In this document: piece after piece, positions 15,795 through 23,520 of the stretch | Layout: each line of letters begins with the position of its first letter | Position numbering within the stretch: position 1 is the first letter of the stretch | Made by a program: the position numbers and the translations under genes | Notes under the pieces: model-generated | The model's input: the letters and a program-made list of their open reading frames with translations, nothing else | Database searches by the model: none | What the model was told of the DNA's origin: nothing | NCBI GenBank assembly: GCA_021325385.1 | Contig: JAJPHH010000194.1 | Location: 1 to 46,046, forward strand | Length of the DNA stretch: 46,046 nucleotides | Direction of reading: 5' to 3' | From: Alphaproteobacteria bacterium | GTDB lineage: Bacteria > Pseudomonadota > Alphaproteobacteria > Rhizobiales > Beijerinckiaceae

Positions 15795-16937
15795 ATGAAC
15801 GCCGCATCCCTTCCCCTCCTCGCGCCGCTCACGGCGATCCTCTACGTCGCGCCGGTTCTGGCGGTGCTGGCCGTGGTCGTCTGTGTCCACGAATTCGGCC
15901 ACTTCATCATCGCGCGTTGGCGCGGCGTTTCGGTCAAAGTCTTTTCCTTCGGCATGGGGCGCGAGCTGATCGGCTTCACCGATCGCAGGGGCACGCGCTG
16001 GCGGATCTCGGTCGCGCCGATCGGCGGCTATGTCCGCTTCTTGGGCGACGCGGACCCGGCGAGCGCGACGAGCGGCGAAGCGGTCGCCGAGCTTCCGCCA
16101 GAGGAGCGCGCGAAGACGCTGGCCGGGCAGCCGATCTGGGCCCGCGCGGCGATCGTCGCGGCCGGGCCGATCGCCAATTTCCTGTTCGCGATCCTGGTCT
16201 TCGCCGGCCTCGCCTATTTTCTCGGCGAAACGATCATGCAGCCGCGCGTCGAAAAAATCTTGCCTGGCAGCCCGGCCGAGCAGGCCGGCTTTCAAAAGGG
16301 CGATCTCATCCGCAGCATCGACGGCGCGCCGATCTCGAACTTCGCCGAAGTCATTCGCTTCGTCGCGCTCCGGCCGGGGGAGAAACTGGATTTCGTCGTC
16401 GAGCGCGACGGCCGCGAAGTGACGCTCGCGGCGACGCCGGCTTTGACGGCTGTGGACATGCCGACGGGAAAGCAGCGGATCGGCCGGATCGGCCTCGGCG
16501 CGTCCACCGACCCGAAGGACCTGATGACGATCTATCCCAACCCGCTGCAGGCGGTCTGGCTCGGGCTCGAGCAGAGCGGAACGCTGATCAGCCTCAACGC
16601 CGAATATGTCTGGCGGCTCGGCGCCGGCCGCGTCACCGCGGATCAATTGTCCGGACCGATCGGCATCACGCAAGCCTCGCACGCCGCCGCTTCGGCCGGC
16701 CTCCCCGCTCTGTTGGGCCTCGCCGCCATGTTGTCGCTATCGCTTGGCCTGATGAACCTTTTGCCGGTGCCGATGCTCGATGGCGGCCACCTCCTTCTCT
16801 ACGCCGTCGAAGCAGGTCGCGGCCGGCCTTTGAGCCGCCGCGCCCAGGAATTCAGCTTGAAGGTCGGGCTGTCGATTGTCGGCGCGTTGATGCTGTTCGT
16901 GACGCTCAACGATTTGCGGCATCTCTGGTCCGCCTGA
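15795..16937 (+). CDS. rseP: RIP metalloprotease RseP/MmpA (site-2 protease)
   Basis: A 380-aa intramembrane zinc protease. HEFGH (His32, Glu33, His36) in the first membrane helix binds zinc, and NLLPVPMLDG (321-330) supplies the third ligand Asp329. A single PDZ domain lies in the middle (EKILPGSPAEQAGFQKGDLI). One PDZ instead of the two in E. coli RseP is common in alphaproteobacteria. AAGGAG stands 7 nt before the ATG. Here it is not flanked by dxr, bamA or lpxD as often seen. Substrates are usually anti-sigma factors or polarity proteins (family knowledge). Confidence 0.93.
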   Translation: MNAASLPLLAPLTAILYVAPVLAVLAVVVCVHEFGHFIIARWRGVSVKVFSFGMGRELIGFTDRRGTRWRISVAPIGGYVRFLGDADPASATSGEAVAELPPEERAKTLAGQPIWARAAIVAAGPIANFLFAILVFAGLAYFLGETIMQPRVEKILPGSPAEQAGFQKGDLIRSIDGAPISNFAEVIRFVALRPGEKLDFVVERDGREVTLAATPALTAVDMPTGKQRIGRIGLGASTDPKDLMTIYPNPLQAVWLGLEQSGTLISLNAEYVWRLGAGRVTADQLSGPIGITQASHAAASAGLPALLGLAAMLSLSLGLMNLLPVPMLDGGHLLLYAVEAGRGRPLSRRAQEFSLKVGLSIVGALMLFVTLNDLRHLWSA

Positions 16938-16977
16938 CGGGCGCCTCACGGGTAGCGCGCGGGGGGATCAACGCTCC

Positions 16978-17250
16978 GTGACGAGATCGCGTTTGATCCT
17001 TGCCGCATGGTTCGCGTCCCTGGCGGGTTCGTTGTTCGCGTTGATCGGCTCCGCCTTCGCCGATCAGGTTTACGAAGCCGCCAGCCTGACCGACGCGCTC
17101 AAGACCCTGCCCTGCGAAGCCTTTCGGAAGGATATTGACGGCGCTTGGATGCTGGTCGCCAAGATCCGCGTCGGGACCAGCCTGTATTACGGCGAAGTTT
17201 GGAAAGAGACGCGGGAGAGCAGGATTCTGGACGGCCGCTGCAGCCAATGA
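16978..17250 (+). CDS. small secreted protein, unknown
   Basis: A 90-aa product with a signal peptide (LILAAWFASLAGSLFALIGSA to FADQ) and a mature part of about 60 residues containing LPCEAF and GRCS, so one disulfide is possible. The start is GTG 16978, with a GGGGGGAT purine run about 10 nt upstream. It follows rseP by 40 bp on the same strand and may be co-transcribed. Family not recognised. Confidence 0.6.
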   Translation: MTRSRLILAAWFASLAGSLFALIGSAFADQVYEAASLTDALKTLPCEAFRKDIDGAWMLVAKIRVGTSLYYGEVWKETRESRILDGRCSQ

Positions 17251-17323
17251 GCGACCTCGCCTGCTTCGCTTTCGCTTGCAGACGCGGGAAGCGCCCGACG
17301 ACCGCCGCCGTCGTCAGGCCCGA

Positions 17324-18712
17324 TCACTGCTCCGCCGCTGGCGACGCCTCCTCGCCGCCTTGGTGCAAGCCGAGGCGCTTCATTTTGGTCCAGAGCGTAA
17401 CGCGGGAAATGCCGAGCCTGCTGGCCGCTTCGCCGATGCGGCCGGACGAGGCCGCGAGGGTTCGCAAGATTTGCTCGCGCTCCGCGGCGGCCCGCGCTTC
17501 GTCAAGATGCACGATCGCCGGCTTGGCGTCCTCGCCGGCTTCGAATTCCGGAAACATGTCGGCTGTGACGATCTTCTTGCCGCTTCCGAGCGTCAGGGCG
17601 CGCAAGAGGCGAGACCGCAATTCGTGGAGATTGCCGGGCCAATTGTGCAATCGAGCGGCCGACACGGCTTCGGAATCCACCTGGGGAAGATCGACGCCGA
17701 GCTCGGCCGCGCACTCTCGCAGCAGATCGTGGATCAGCAGCTCGATATCCTCTTGCCGGTTTCGCAACGGAGGCGTTCGCAATTCGACGACGGCCAATCG
17801 GTACACCAAATCCGGCGAAATTTTCTTCTTCAATTCGGCGCTGGCGAGGTCGGAGGAAGAAATCAGGCGAGCGCCGAAGGGGATGTCGTTGGCGAAGTCG
17901 CCGACGCGATGAAATTTCTTTTCATCGATGACCTGTATAAGCTTGGTCTGGACCGCCGGCGGCATCTCCTCGATATGGTGGAGAAAGAGGGTTCCAGCTC
18001 CAGCTTTCTCCAACGCGCCTGAAATAGACGTCCGTTCGCCGTGCTCCTGCCGCGCCAATGTTTCGCCGAATAAAATTCGATCCGCGTCCGCCCCCGCGAG
18101 AGCTCCACAGCGTATCTCGATAAAGGGCTCTCGGTTGCGCGCCGAGAGTTGATGGAATGTCCGGCCGATCTGTCTCTTGCCGCTGCCGGTCTCGCCGACA
18201 AGGAGAAGGCTGACATTGGTCGACGCAAGTCGCGTCAGCCGCTCGCCAAGAGCGAGCATCGCGGCCGATCGCATCCGCGGCTCTGGAGCGGCGGCTTTGG
18301 GCGCGCGCCGCGCCTCGACAATCTCGCGTATTCTCTGCGCGAGAACCGGAGCGTCATAGGGCTTGGCGACATAGTCCAAAGCGCCCGCTTTGGTCACGCG
18401 CACAGCCTGGTCCAATTGCGCCTGGGCCACTGTGAAGATGAACGGGGCCGATTTCAGATATGGGAGCGATTCGCGAAAAAGGCTTTCGCCGTCGCCGTCC
18501 GGCAGAGTCCCCTCGCTCACCACCAAATCGAATGGGAGCGACCTCAAAAGGGCTCGCGCTTGGCGCTGAGTGTATGCTCGCTGGACAGCGAATCCTTCTG
18601 CTTCGAGGCTGTTTGACAGCGCGAGCGACAATTCGTCGTCGTCTACGACAAGCGCCTTGAGCCGCCTTGCGGCGAGACCAGTTTCGGATCGTCGGTCGCC
18701 ATCGTCAGCCAT
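17324..18712 (-). CDS. degenerate NtrC-family response regulator
   Basis: A 462-aa protein with receiver (about 18-133), AAA+ domain (about 145-375) and Fis-type HTH (about 415-455, RIGEAASRLGISRVTLWTKM). Several key residues are altered. The phosphoacceptor Asp is Glu67 (FDLVVSEGTLP), while Asp24-26, Thr94 and Lys117 remain. The GAFTGA sigma-54 loop is absent (after LFG the loop reads ETLARQEHGERTS). The Walker B DE pair is His245-His246 (TLFLHHI). Walker A (GETGSGKR) is intact. This resembles activators that work without sigma-54, such as HupR or TyrR types. It probably acts as a DNA-binding regulator independent of phosphorylation. Convergent with the small secreted protein gene. Confidence 0.85.
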   Translation of the reverse strand: MADDGDRRSETGLAARRLKALVVDDDELSLALSNSLEAEGFAVQRAYTQRQARALLRSLPFDLVVSEGTLPDGDGESLFRESLPYLKSAPFIFTVAQAQLDQAVRVTKAGALDYVAKPYDAPVLAQRIREIVEARRAPKAAAPEPRMRSAAMLALGERLTRLASTNVSLLLVGETGSGKRQIGRTFHQLSARNREPFIEIRCGALAGADADRILFGETLARQEHGERTSISGALEKAGAGTLFLHHIEEMPPAVQTKLIQVIDEKKFHRVGDFANDIPFGARLISSSDLASAELKKKISPDLVYRLAVVELRTPPLRNRQEDIELLIHDLLRECAAELGVDLPQVDSEAVSAARLHNWPGNLHELRSRLLRALTLGSGKKIVTADMFPEFEAGEDAKPAIVHLDEARAAAEREQILRTLAASSGRIGEAASRLGISRVTLWTKMKRLGLHQGGEEASPAAEQ

Positions 18713-19288
18713 CGAGGGAGCCCCAGCGCGCCTTCGGGAAAAGATTTAATTTTTAATTACTATCGTGACGAAGTTTAAACGGTCAATGTCCTTGAGCCAT
18801 GATTCGCTTGTGATTTTCTACCACTCCGCCATGATCAATGTTCAGACTTCTTAACGCGCGGTTCTGGGTTATGAACTAATTTTCTGTTGACGTATGGACA
18901 ATAGAACTCGACCCGACCCGCTCTTCGCCGCCGACGCTTCGCTGGAATCTGGCGCGTGCGGCATTTTAATCGTTTCCTTATTCGACGCCAGCGGGGTCGA
19001 CCGCGCTGTCCATTCACGTCCTTGTGACCGCAAGTACGCTGATCTCGACTTGGCGCAACGGTTTAAAGCCGCGCTACAACGGCTCCGTTCACCAAAGTAA
19101 ACATCCTAGCCACGTCTGGTTAAGTATACTTTACTGGAATCCGATCAGCCGTCGCGCTAAATACGAATTTAACTCGGGGGCTCGGCTCATCTCAACCGTC
19201 GGCTTTTTGAAATTATGAAGCTTCGCGGCGGTCGCTTCGCCGGGCCCCCTGCTTAACCGCCAGATAGCGACGAACCCGGGAGAGGGAG
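18713..19288. other. stretch without a clear gene
   Basis: This 576-bp stretch includes the AT-rich upstream region of the NtrC-like gene (18740-18860). An open frame at 18894-19100 (+, 68 codons) has no ribosome site and no recognisable pattern, so I leave it uncalled. Confidence 0.5.
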
Positions 19289-19621
19289 ATGCACACCGAC
19301 GTTTCAGTCGGAACAAAGATTCGAAACACGCGCGAAGCTAGGAAGATCAGTCAAAACGAACTCGCCCAATTGTTGGGCGTTTCCGCGGCGGCTGTCTGCT
19401 ACTGGGAAACAAAAGGGACGACGCCGAGAGCCAAGACGCTGAAAAAAGTGGCCGAAGCATTGGGCGTTTCCGAGAGCTATCTCTCAGCTGGAGCGGAGGT
19501 CGCGCCGAAAGAGGGCTTCGATTCGGTTGCGGCCTACATTGAGCAGGCGAAGGCAAAAATCGCGACCATTATTGGAGTCGATATTGATCGGATTTCCATC
19601 AACATCACATTGCGGGGATGA
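19289..19621 (+). CDS. Xre-family HTH regulator, paralog A
   Basis: A 110-aa protein. HTH_3 spans residues about 9-65 (KIRNTREARKISQNELAQLL, then VSAAAVCYWETKG). A small C-terminal segment, about residues 76-110, ends with IEQAKAKIATIIGVDIDRIS and then INITLRG. It is clearly related to the regulator at 21243-21701, including the beginning (TDVSVGTKIR against IDVSVGKKIR) and the C-terminal segment. The conserved C-terminus is probably a dimerisation or ligand element. A purine-rich GGGAGAGGGAG directly precedes the ATG. Confidence 0.85.
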   Translation: MHTDVSVGTKIRNTREARKISQNELAQLLGVSAAAVCYWETKGTTPRAKTLKKVAEALGVSESYLSAGAEVAPKEGFDSVAAYIEQAKAKIATIIGVDIDRISINITLRG

Positions 19622-19815
19622 TCGGCTCGGCTCGGCGCCAACAGCGCGCCTTTGCTGGAGCGCGCGACCGGTTTACAATTCCTGCCGTACCGTAAGGCGC
19701 TAAGCGCAATCAACGTGAACAAAAAGCGGCTAAACCGGCGATCTGCGCCGAAGAGCGGTCAGCCGATCATCGATCGTCGGCCCGTCGAATTAGAACCATC
19801 GACTTCACGGAAGGA

Positions 19816-20430
19816 CTACTGAGTCGGGTCAACCTTAACCTTGGTTGCGCTCCAATCTTCTTCGATAAGATCGCCTTCTCTCAATTTATTGATCTCGTCC
19901 TCAGTCCCAACCGGAGAGCTTTTGAATATGTACCATGAGCCGTCCGGATCCCTTTTTTGATAGATGACGCCGCGATGCGACTGATGGTCAAAACAGTCGC
20001 GCTTATTCATCACGCCGTTGCTCCAATGCCAATGGGCTTGCATGCACATGGCGCCAACCCCGTTTACCCACCATCGCCCGGTGGCGTAGCTGGCGGCGCC
20101 GTCCGCCGCGGACCATGCTTTAAGCGTCCCATCCCCAGCAAAGAATCCTCCGCCCCTCGGCCAGACCCAAGTCTTGTTTTTATAAAGTAAGTAGAGTTGG
20201 CTCTCGGTTAGAAGCTTTGCATCGCTAGGCAAAACTGTCGCATCCTTTGCGACCGCGGCCTCGCCCGCCGATACCGCTAAGGCGGCGGCCAGGAGAAGGC
20301 CCGCGTTTGGCCGCCGTACCAGTCCCAAAAGGGAATCTCCTCCGGGACGCCCGTCGCGCCCGGACGCAAGGAACCTAGTCACGCAATTTTCCACATGGGT
20401 AATCCAACATCGGCTGGCATGCCGCCGCAA
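19816..20430 (-). CDS. DUF995-family secreted protein
   Basis: A 204-aa protein with a hydrophobic signal region (NAGLLLAAALAVSAGEAAVA) after a basic N-terminus, so a start nearer residue 37 is possible. The mature domain reads LTESQLYLLYKNKTWVWPRG, TGRWWVNGVGAMCMQAHW, RDCFDH and GVIYQKRDPDGSWYIFKSS, a pattern I associate with DUF995, a mostly Rhizobiales family. Two Cys could form a disulfide. Function unknown; the Trp/Tyr-rich surface suggests a small beta-fold. Confidence 0.75.
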   Translation of the reverse strand: MRRHASRCWITHVENCVTRFLASGRDGRPGGDSLLGLVRRPNAGLLLAAALAVSAGEAAVAKDATVLPSDAKLLTESQLYLLYKNKTWVWPRGGGFFAGDGTLKAWSAADGAASYATGRWWVNGVGAMCMQAHWHWSNGVMNKRDCFDHQSHRGVIYQKRDPDGSWYIFKSSPVGTEDEINKLREGDLIEEDWSATKVKVDPTQ

Positions 20431-20923
20431 TCCAACCCCGCGACGCTATATTGATTCACCTGTAGGCCCATTGGCTTCTGGCTCCCCGCCGCATTTTTCA
20501 CTGAATCGGATGTCTGCGCCTTCCTTGCGGTAGAGCTTAGGACAAATCAAGCGCCGACCGGCGCCATCGTCGATGGCCAGGAGGCAATCAATGGCGCCGC
20601 TCTCGGCGAACGGCCAGCCCCGCTTCCGCCGTTTCCAGCATAGAAGGGATGCCATTGATCTCCCTGGCTATTCCTCTCTCTGCGCGGAGAATCGCCGCCA
20701 ATTCGGTCGGATGCCCATTCTCGTCCGACGGGCTTCATTTCCGCGCATCCGGAAAGAAAGGATCCTCACATTTGCAATTGCTCGCCATCCAGGTCTCCCG
20801 ATATTATGGCATTGGACAAAATTCGACGCTTCCGTTAAAATAAACTTGCTGGGGTTGTTAATCTTCCGCAACCGCTTCAAACTGGGATGGGGTGGCCTTG
20901 GCGGCGAGTTAAGGGGCGATTTT
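20431..20923. other. region with broken small ORFs and divergent promoter
   Basis: Contains the interrupted frame at 20588-20788 (-), an overlapping 69-codon frame at 20446-20655 (-), and a 135-bp AT-richer spacer (20789-20923) before the plus-strand gene. The two minus-strand frames overlap in different phases and both look partly protein-like, as in a decaying gene. Confidence 0.45.
20588..20788 (-). pseudogene. small ORF interrupted by in-frame TGA
   Basis: ATG at 20788 with GGGAG 6 nt upstream encodes 17 residues (starting MASNCKCEDPFFPD), then TGA. The same frame continues for 48 residues (starting SPSDENGHPTELAAILRAE) to a second TGA at 20588. The downstream half looks like a helical protein. 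A nonsense-mutated small gene is the simplest reading. Selenocysteine read-through is conceivable but unsupported. Confidence 0.4.
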
Positions 20924-21304
20924 ATGTCCAATCAGAGGCTTCGGCCTGGGGATCGCGCCCGAAACGGACGGCGGAAGACCGCCAGCGAAACCAACCTCGC
21001 GGCCTTGCCGAACTTGCAATTTGATTGGACGAATGACGGATGGGCTAAGGCCCATCTTCCGACGATCAGGATCGCCGCGCTCTTTTGCGCTCACGATTCG
21101 CGTTGGGCCGACGAAAAACTCGAGGCCTTGCGCCGAATTGACGACAGTATCGACCCTGTCAAGCACCTATTGGACGATCTGGCGCTCGTGCGCGATCACT
21201 TCATTTCCGTGCTGTCTCTTATCGAAGCGGCAGAAGCGAGAATCACGACGTCTTCCGCCCGTCTGCCAAGTTTGTTTCCCGAAAAAGCGCGAGGTTCGAT
21301 TTAG
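20924..21304 (+). CDS. hypothetical protein, 126 aa
   Basis: Not recognised. The ATG at 20924 has a strong ribosome site (AAGGGGC, 7 nt). Residues 1-25 are very basic. A middle segment (PTIRIAALFCAHDSRWADEK) and a predicted helical C-terminal half (DDSIDPVKHLLDDLALVRDH) follow. No signal peptide or membrane segment. Its 3' end overlaps the convergent Xre-type gene by 62 bp, unusual enough to leave some doubt about one of the two ends. Confidence 0.5.
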   Translation: MSNQRLRPGDRARNGRRKTASETNLAALPNLQFDWTNDGWAKAHLPTIRIAALFCAHDSRWADEKLEALRRIDDSIDPVKHLLDDLALVRDHFISVLSLIEAAEARITTSSARLPSLFPEKARGSI

Positions 21305-21701
21305 ATGCTCGGCGTCCCCCTCCCGCTTGATGACCATTGCCGCTTACAATCGTGACATTGACATCAATTTGAGCAACGGGAACGCCTGTCGCGGCAGAGA
21401 TTTTGGCCTTTATCTTTTCAATGAGCTCGCTCACCGATTCACCGGTCGCTGTCTCCGCCGCCGGAGCGCGCCTTCCGCCGATCGCGGGAGCGGGCCTTCC
21501 GCCGATCAAGTAATCCTCAGACACTCCGAGCGCCTGCGCGACTTTCGCTAAAGTCTTGGCTCTCGGCACGATTCCCTTCGTTTCCCACTGACATACGGCC
21601 GCCGGCGATATGCCGAGCAATCGGGCGAGTTTGTTTTGCGAGATCTTTTTATCTTGCCGGCGGTCCCTGATTTTTTTTCCGACCGAAACGTCGATGAGCA
21701 A
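21243..21701 (-). CDS. Xre-family HTH regulator, paralog B
   Basis: A 152-aa paralog of the regulator at 19289. I choose TTG at 21701: GAAGGA lies 7 nt upstream and the protein then aligns end to end with paralog A (LLIDVSVGKKIRD against MHTDVSVGTKIRN). The HTH includes KISQNKLARLLGISPAAVCQ. The conserved C-terminal element is IEKIKAKISAATGVPVAQID. It differs from paralog A by an inserted GGRPAPA-IGGRRAPA linker, encoded by a 24-bp tandem repeat, and by a basic C-terminal extension of about 30 residues that overlaps the convergent gene. Confidence 0.82.
   Translation of the reverse strand: MLIDVSVGKKIRDRRQDKKISQNKLARLLGISPAAVCQWETKGIVPRAKTLAKVAQALGVSEDYLIGGRPAPAIGGRRAPAAETATGESVSELIEKIKAKISAATGVPVAQIDVNVTIVSGNGHQAGGGRRASKSNLALFRETNLADGRKTS
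21471..21507. repeat. 24-bp in-frame tandem repeat
   Basis: CCTTCCGCCGATC occurs at 21471 and again at 21495, a period of 24 bp (8 codons), within the linker of Xre paralog B. It adds one GGR-APA unit not present in paralog A. Confidence 0.7.
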
Positions 21702-22604
21702 TTCTTGATCCTTCGGCACGGTGGAACCCGCTCGAGTCACGCTGACATAAATGTGGCACAACAATTCATCCCGAAGGAAGGGTCCATATCCTTCCCTGCG
21801 TCGCGACGTCGCAGTGTTGCGGGCTTACGCAGCGTCACGCGCGTCGTCTCCGACGCCCATGTAGGGATCGAAGCCGCTGTCGTCCAGCTAATGAGCGCGG
21901 CCTGGCGGCGCACCGCCGCATTCATACGCTGCGCAACGCCCTCGCCCATGCCGACAAAAGCAGCCGGCGGGTCGTGTGTCCGCCATCATCGCCTACCGCG
22001 TTCGCGCAAGCCATAGCGCCGCCGGGCGCAGCGGCGAAAGCCGACTAAGCCGGCCCGGGCTCACCGTCTTGAGGACGAGCCGAGACCGATGTCCTCGTCC
22101 ATATAAGCTTTCCCGCCGAGCGCCAGCCGAAGCTGCATTCCAGCACGGGCCCGAACGGCTCAAGGGCGAAATCAGGCGGGACGCCGATCACCCGGCGGCA
22201 ACGCGACCAGGTCGTGGGCGTGGCGTCGTGAAAATCCTTGTGAGGCGCGCCGCCCTGGGCGAGCTCCGCTTCGTGCGTCTTGGCCCGTCCGCGTTGCGGG
22301 CGAGCGCGACAATCATCGACCCGGTTCGCTTCACACCACGCCGTGAAGCGGGAAATCGGCGCGCAGCAGAATGCGCAGGAAAGGCCGGAGCGCCCTGATC
22401 TGCGACGATGCGCTCAACCTCCTCGAGCGCGCCGAAGCTGACGTCGGTACTGGACGACCGCAGCTGCCGGCAAGTAGACGCCGGCCGCAGGAGGCATGGC
22501 GCGGTCGGCAGCAATAGCGTCGCATCGTAACCGCGGCGGAAAAACGGGCCCTCATGAAAGCCGTGCCGCGGAGCGGCGCTGGCGTCGAGATCGGAATGGT
22601 CCGC
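21702..22604. other. degraded region with transposase remnant
   Basis: There is no intact gene in this 903-bp stretch. It holds the transposase remnant at 21822-22200 (+). On the minus strand, the frame of the 2OG-oxygenase gene stays open for about 139 codons beyond its TAG, to about 22188, without a start codon; part of this (GFHEGPFFRRGYDATLLLP) looks protein-like. Confidence 0.55.
21822..22200 (+). pseudogene. decayed IS256/mutator-type transposase fragment
   Basis: Conceptual translation across several frameshifts gives successive pieces of a mutator-type transposase: GLRSVTRVVSDAHVGIEAA (from 21822), IHTLRNALAHADKSSRRVV (from 21920), then SAIIA, TAFAQ, ETDVLVHISFPAE, KLHST and GPERLKGEIRR in the canonical order. 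Each switch needs a small indel. It covers the middle to C-terminal catalytic part. I found no terminal inverted repeats or start. An old, inactive insertion. Confidence 0.78.
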
Positions 22605-23333
22605 CTAGGCGGCGCGCCACGCCGCATCACCGAGATCTCGCAGACGCCGCTGCGTCTTGAGAGGAAGTCCAGGCAAATTTTCGCCTAGCGGATCAAGACC
22701 CAAAGCGTTCATCTTCAAATAGAGCAATTTCGAACCTGCAGCGTTGGTTCTTTCATGCCATATCGTGGATCCTTCAAAAGCGATGAAATCGCCTCGCCGC
22801 GTGTCGATCACGAGCGGATCAATGTCTCTCAACGCGTTCTCCGGCCTCTCCGCCTCGGAAAGCGAGGCCAAGAAATCGTCATAGCTGTCAAATTTGTTTT
22901 CGGAACGCTGGTGGTACGGATAGAGGATAAGTCGAGAATCAGGCGCGACGTCGACACAAAAGCCAATGGCGAGTTGAGTCCCTCGTCTATCCTTGTGAGG
23001 CGGAGGGTTTTGTGGCGCGTCCTGCCGGTATACTTTGAGGTGCCTCTCGGAAACGATAAGCTCGTCCGCAGGGAGGCCGGTCAACTCGCCGACAGTCTCA
23101 ACAAGCTCCGCCACGAGTCGCTCCTCGTCGGGGAAATCAAAGAGAAATTCGTGCTTGAGACGTCTTTTCGAACGCGAAATATCGCCTGCGCGCATCGACG
23201 CCTCGATTCTCGCGTCAATATAATCCAGAAACTCCTCGCTGACGCCGTTCTTGACGACGACGAAATCGTTCTTCGAAAACTCCGCGGCATAGTCGCTCGC
23301 CACGAAATTGAATAGGCTCGTTGGAGTTTTCAT
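22605..23333 (-). CDS. 2-oxoglutarate/Fe(II)-dependent oxygenase-like protein
   Basis: A 242-aa protein with the metal triad of Fe(II)/2OG oxygenases: His113-x-Asp115 (PPHKDR) and a distal His193 (IWHERTN). Lys202 or Lys207 shortly after could bind the 2OG carboxylate. The fold around DTRRGDFIAFEGSTIWHER fits the double-stranded beta-helix. Such enzymes hydroxylate small molecules, amino acids or sugars. It is the last intact gene of the long minus-strand polysaccharide cluster, so a tailoring role on the cluster product is inferred. Subfamily not identified. Confidence 0.7.
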   Translation of the reverse strand: MKTPTSLFNFVASDYAAEFSKNDFVVVKNGVSEEFLDYIDARIEASMRAGDISRSKRRLKHEFLFDFPDEERLVAELVETVGELTGLPADELIVSERHLKVYRQDAPQNPPPHKDRRGTQLAIGFCVDVAPDSRLILYPYHQRSENKFDSYDDFLASLSEAERPENALRDIDPLVIDTRRGDFIAFEGSTIWHERTNAAGSKLLYLKMNALGLDPLGENLPGLPLKTQRRLRDLGDAAWRAA

Positions 23334-23520
23334 GACGCGGTCCTTTCCGACGATACATTCCCGGATGTTTGAGCTCGACTAAAGACGTAACGCAAGACAC
23401 GAGGAGCGGCGCGCGCTTTCGGCGTATTCTCCGGCCTTTGAGAGGCTAACCCGAAGGTGGTAACGAGGCTCGGCAGATATCAACTTATGCTCTCCCCACG
23501 GCCGTCTCTTGGGGCGTCTG

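Noticed and set aside
18894-19100. 68-codon plus-strand frame between the NtrC-like and Xre genes
   Set aside because: No ribosome site, no recognisable pattern, and the surrounding DNA looks non-coding.
20735-20737. Selenocysteine codon
   Set aside because: No SECIS-like structure could be made out by eye and no known selenoprotein family fits; a nonsense mutation is simpler.
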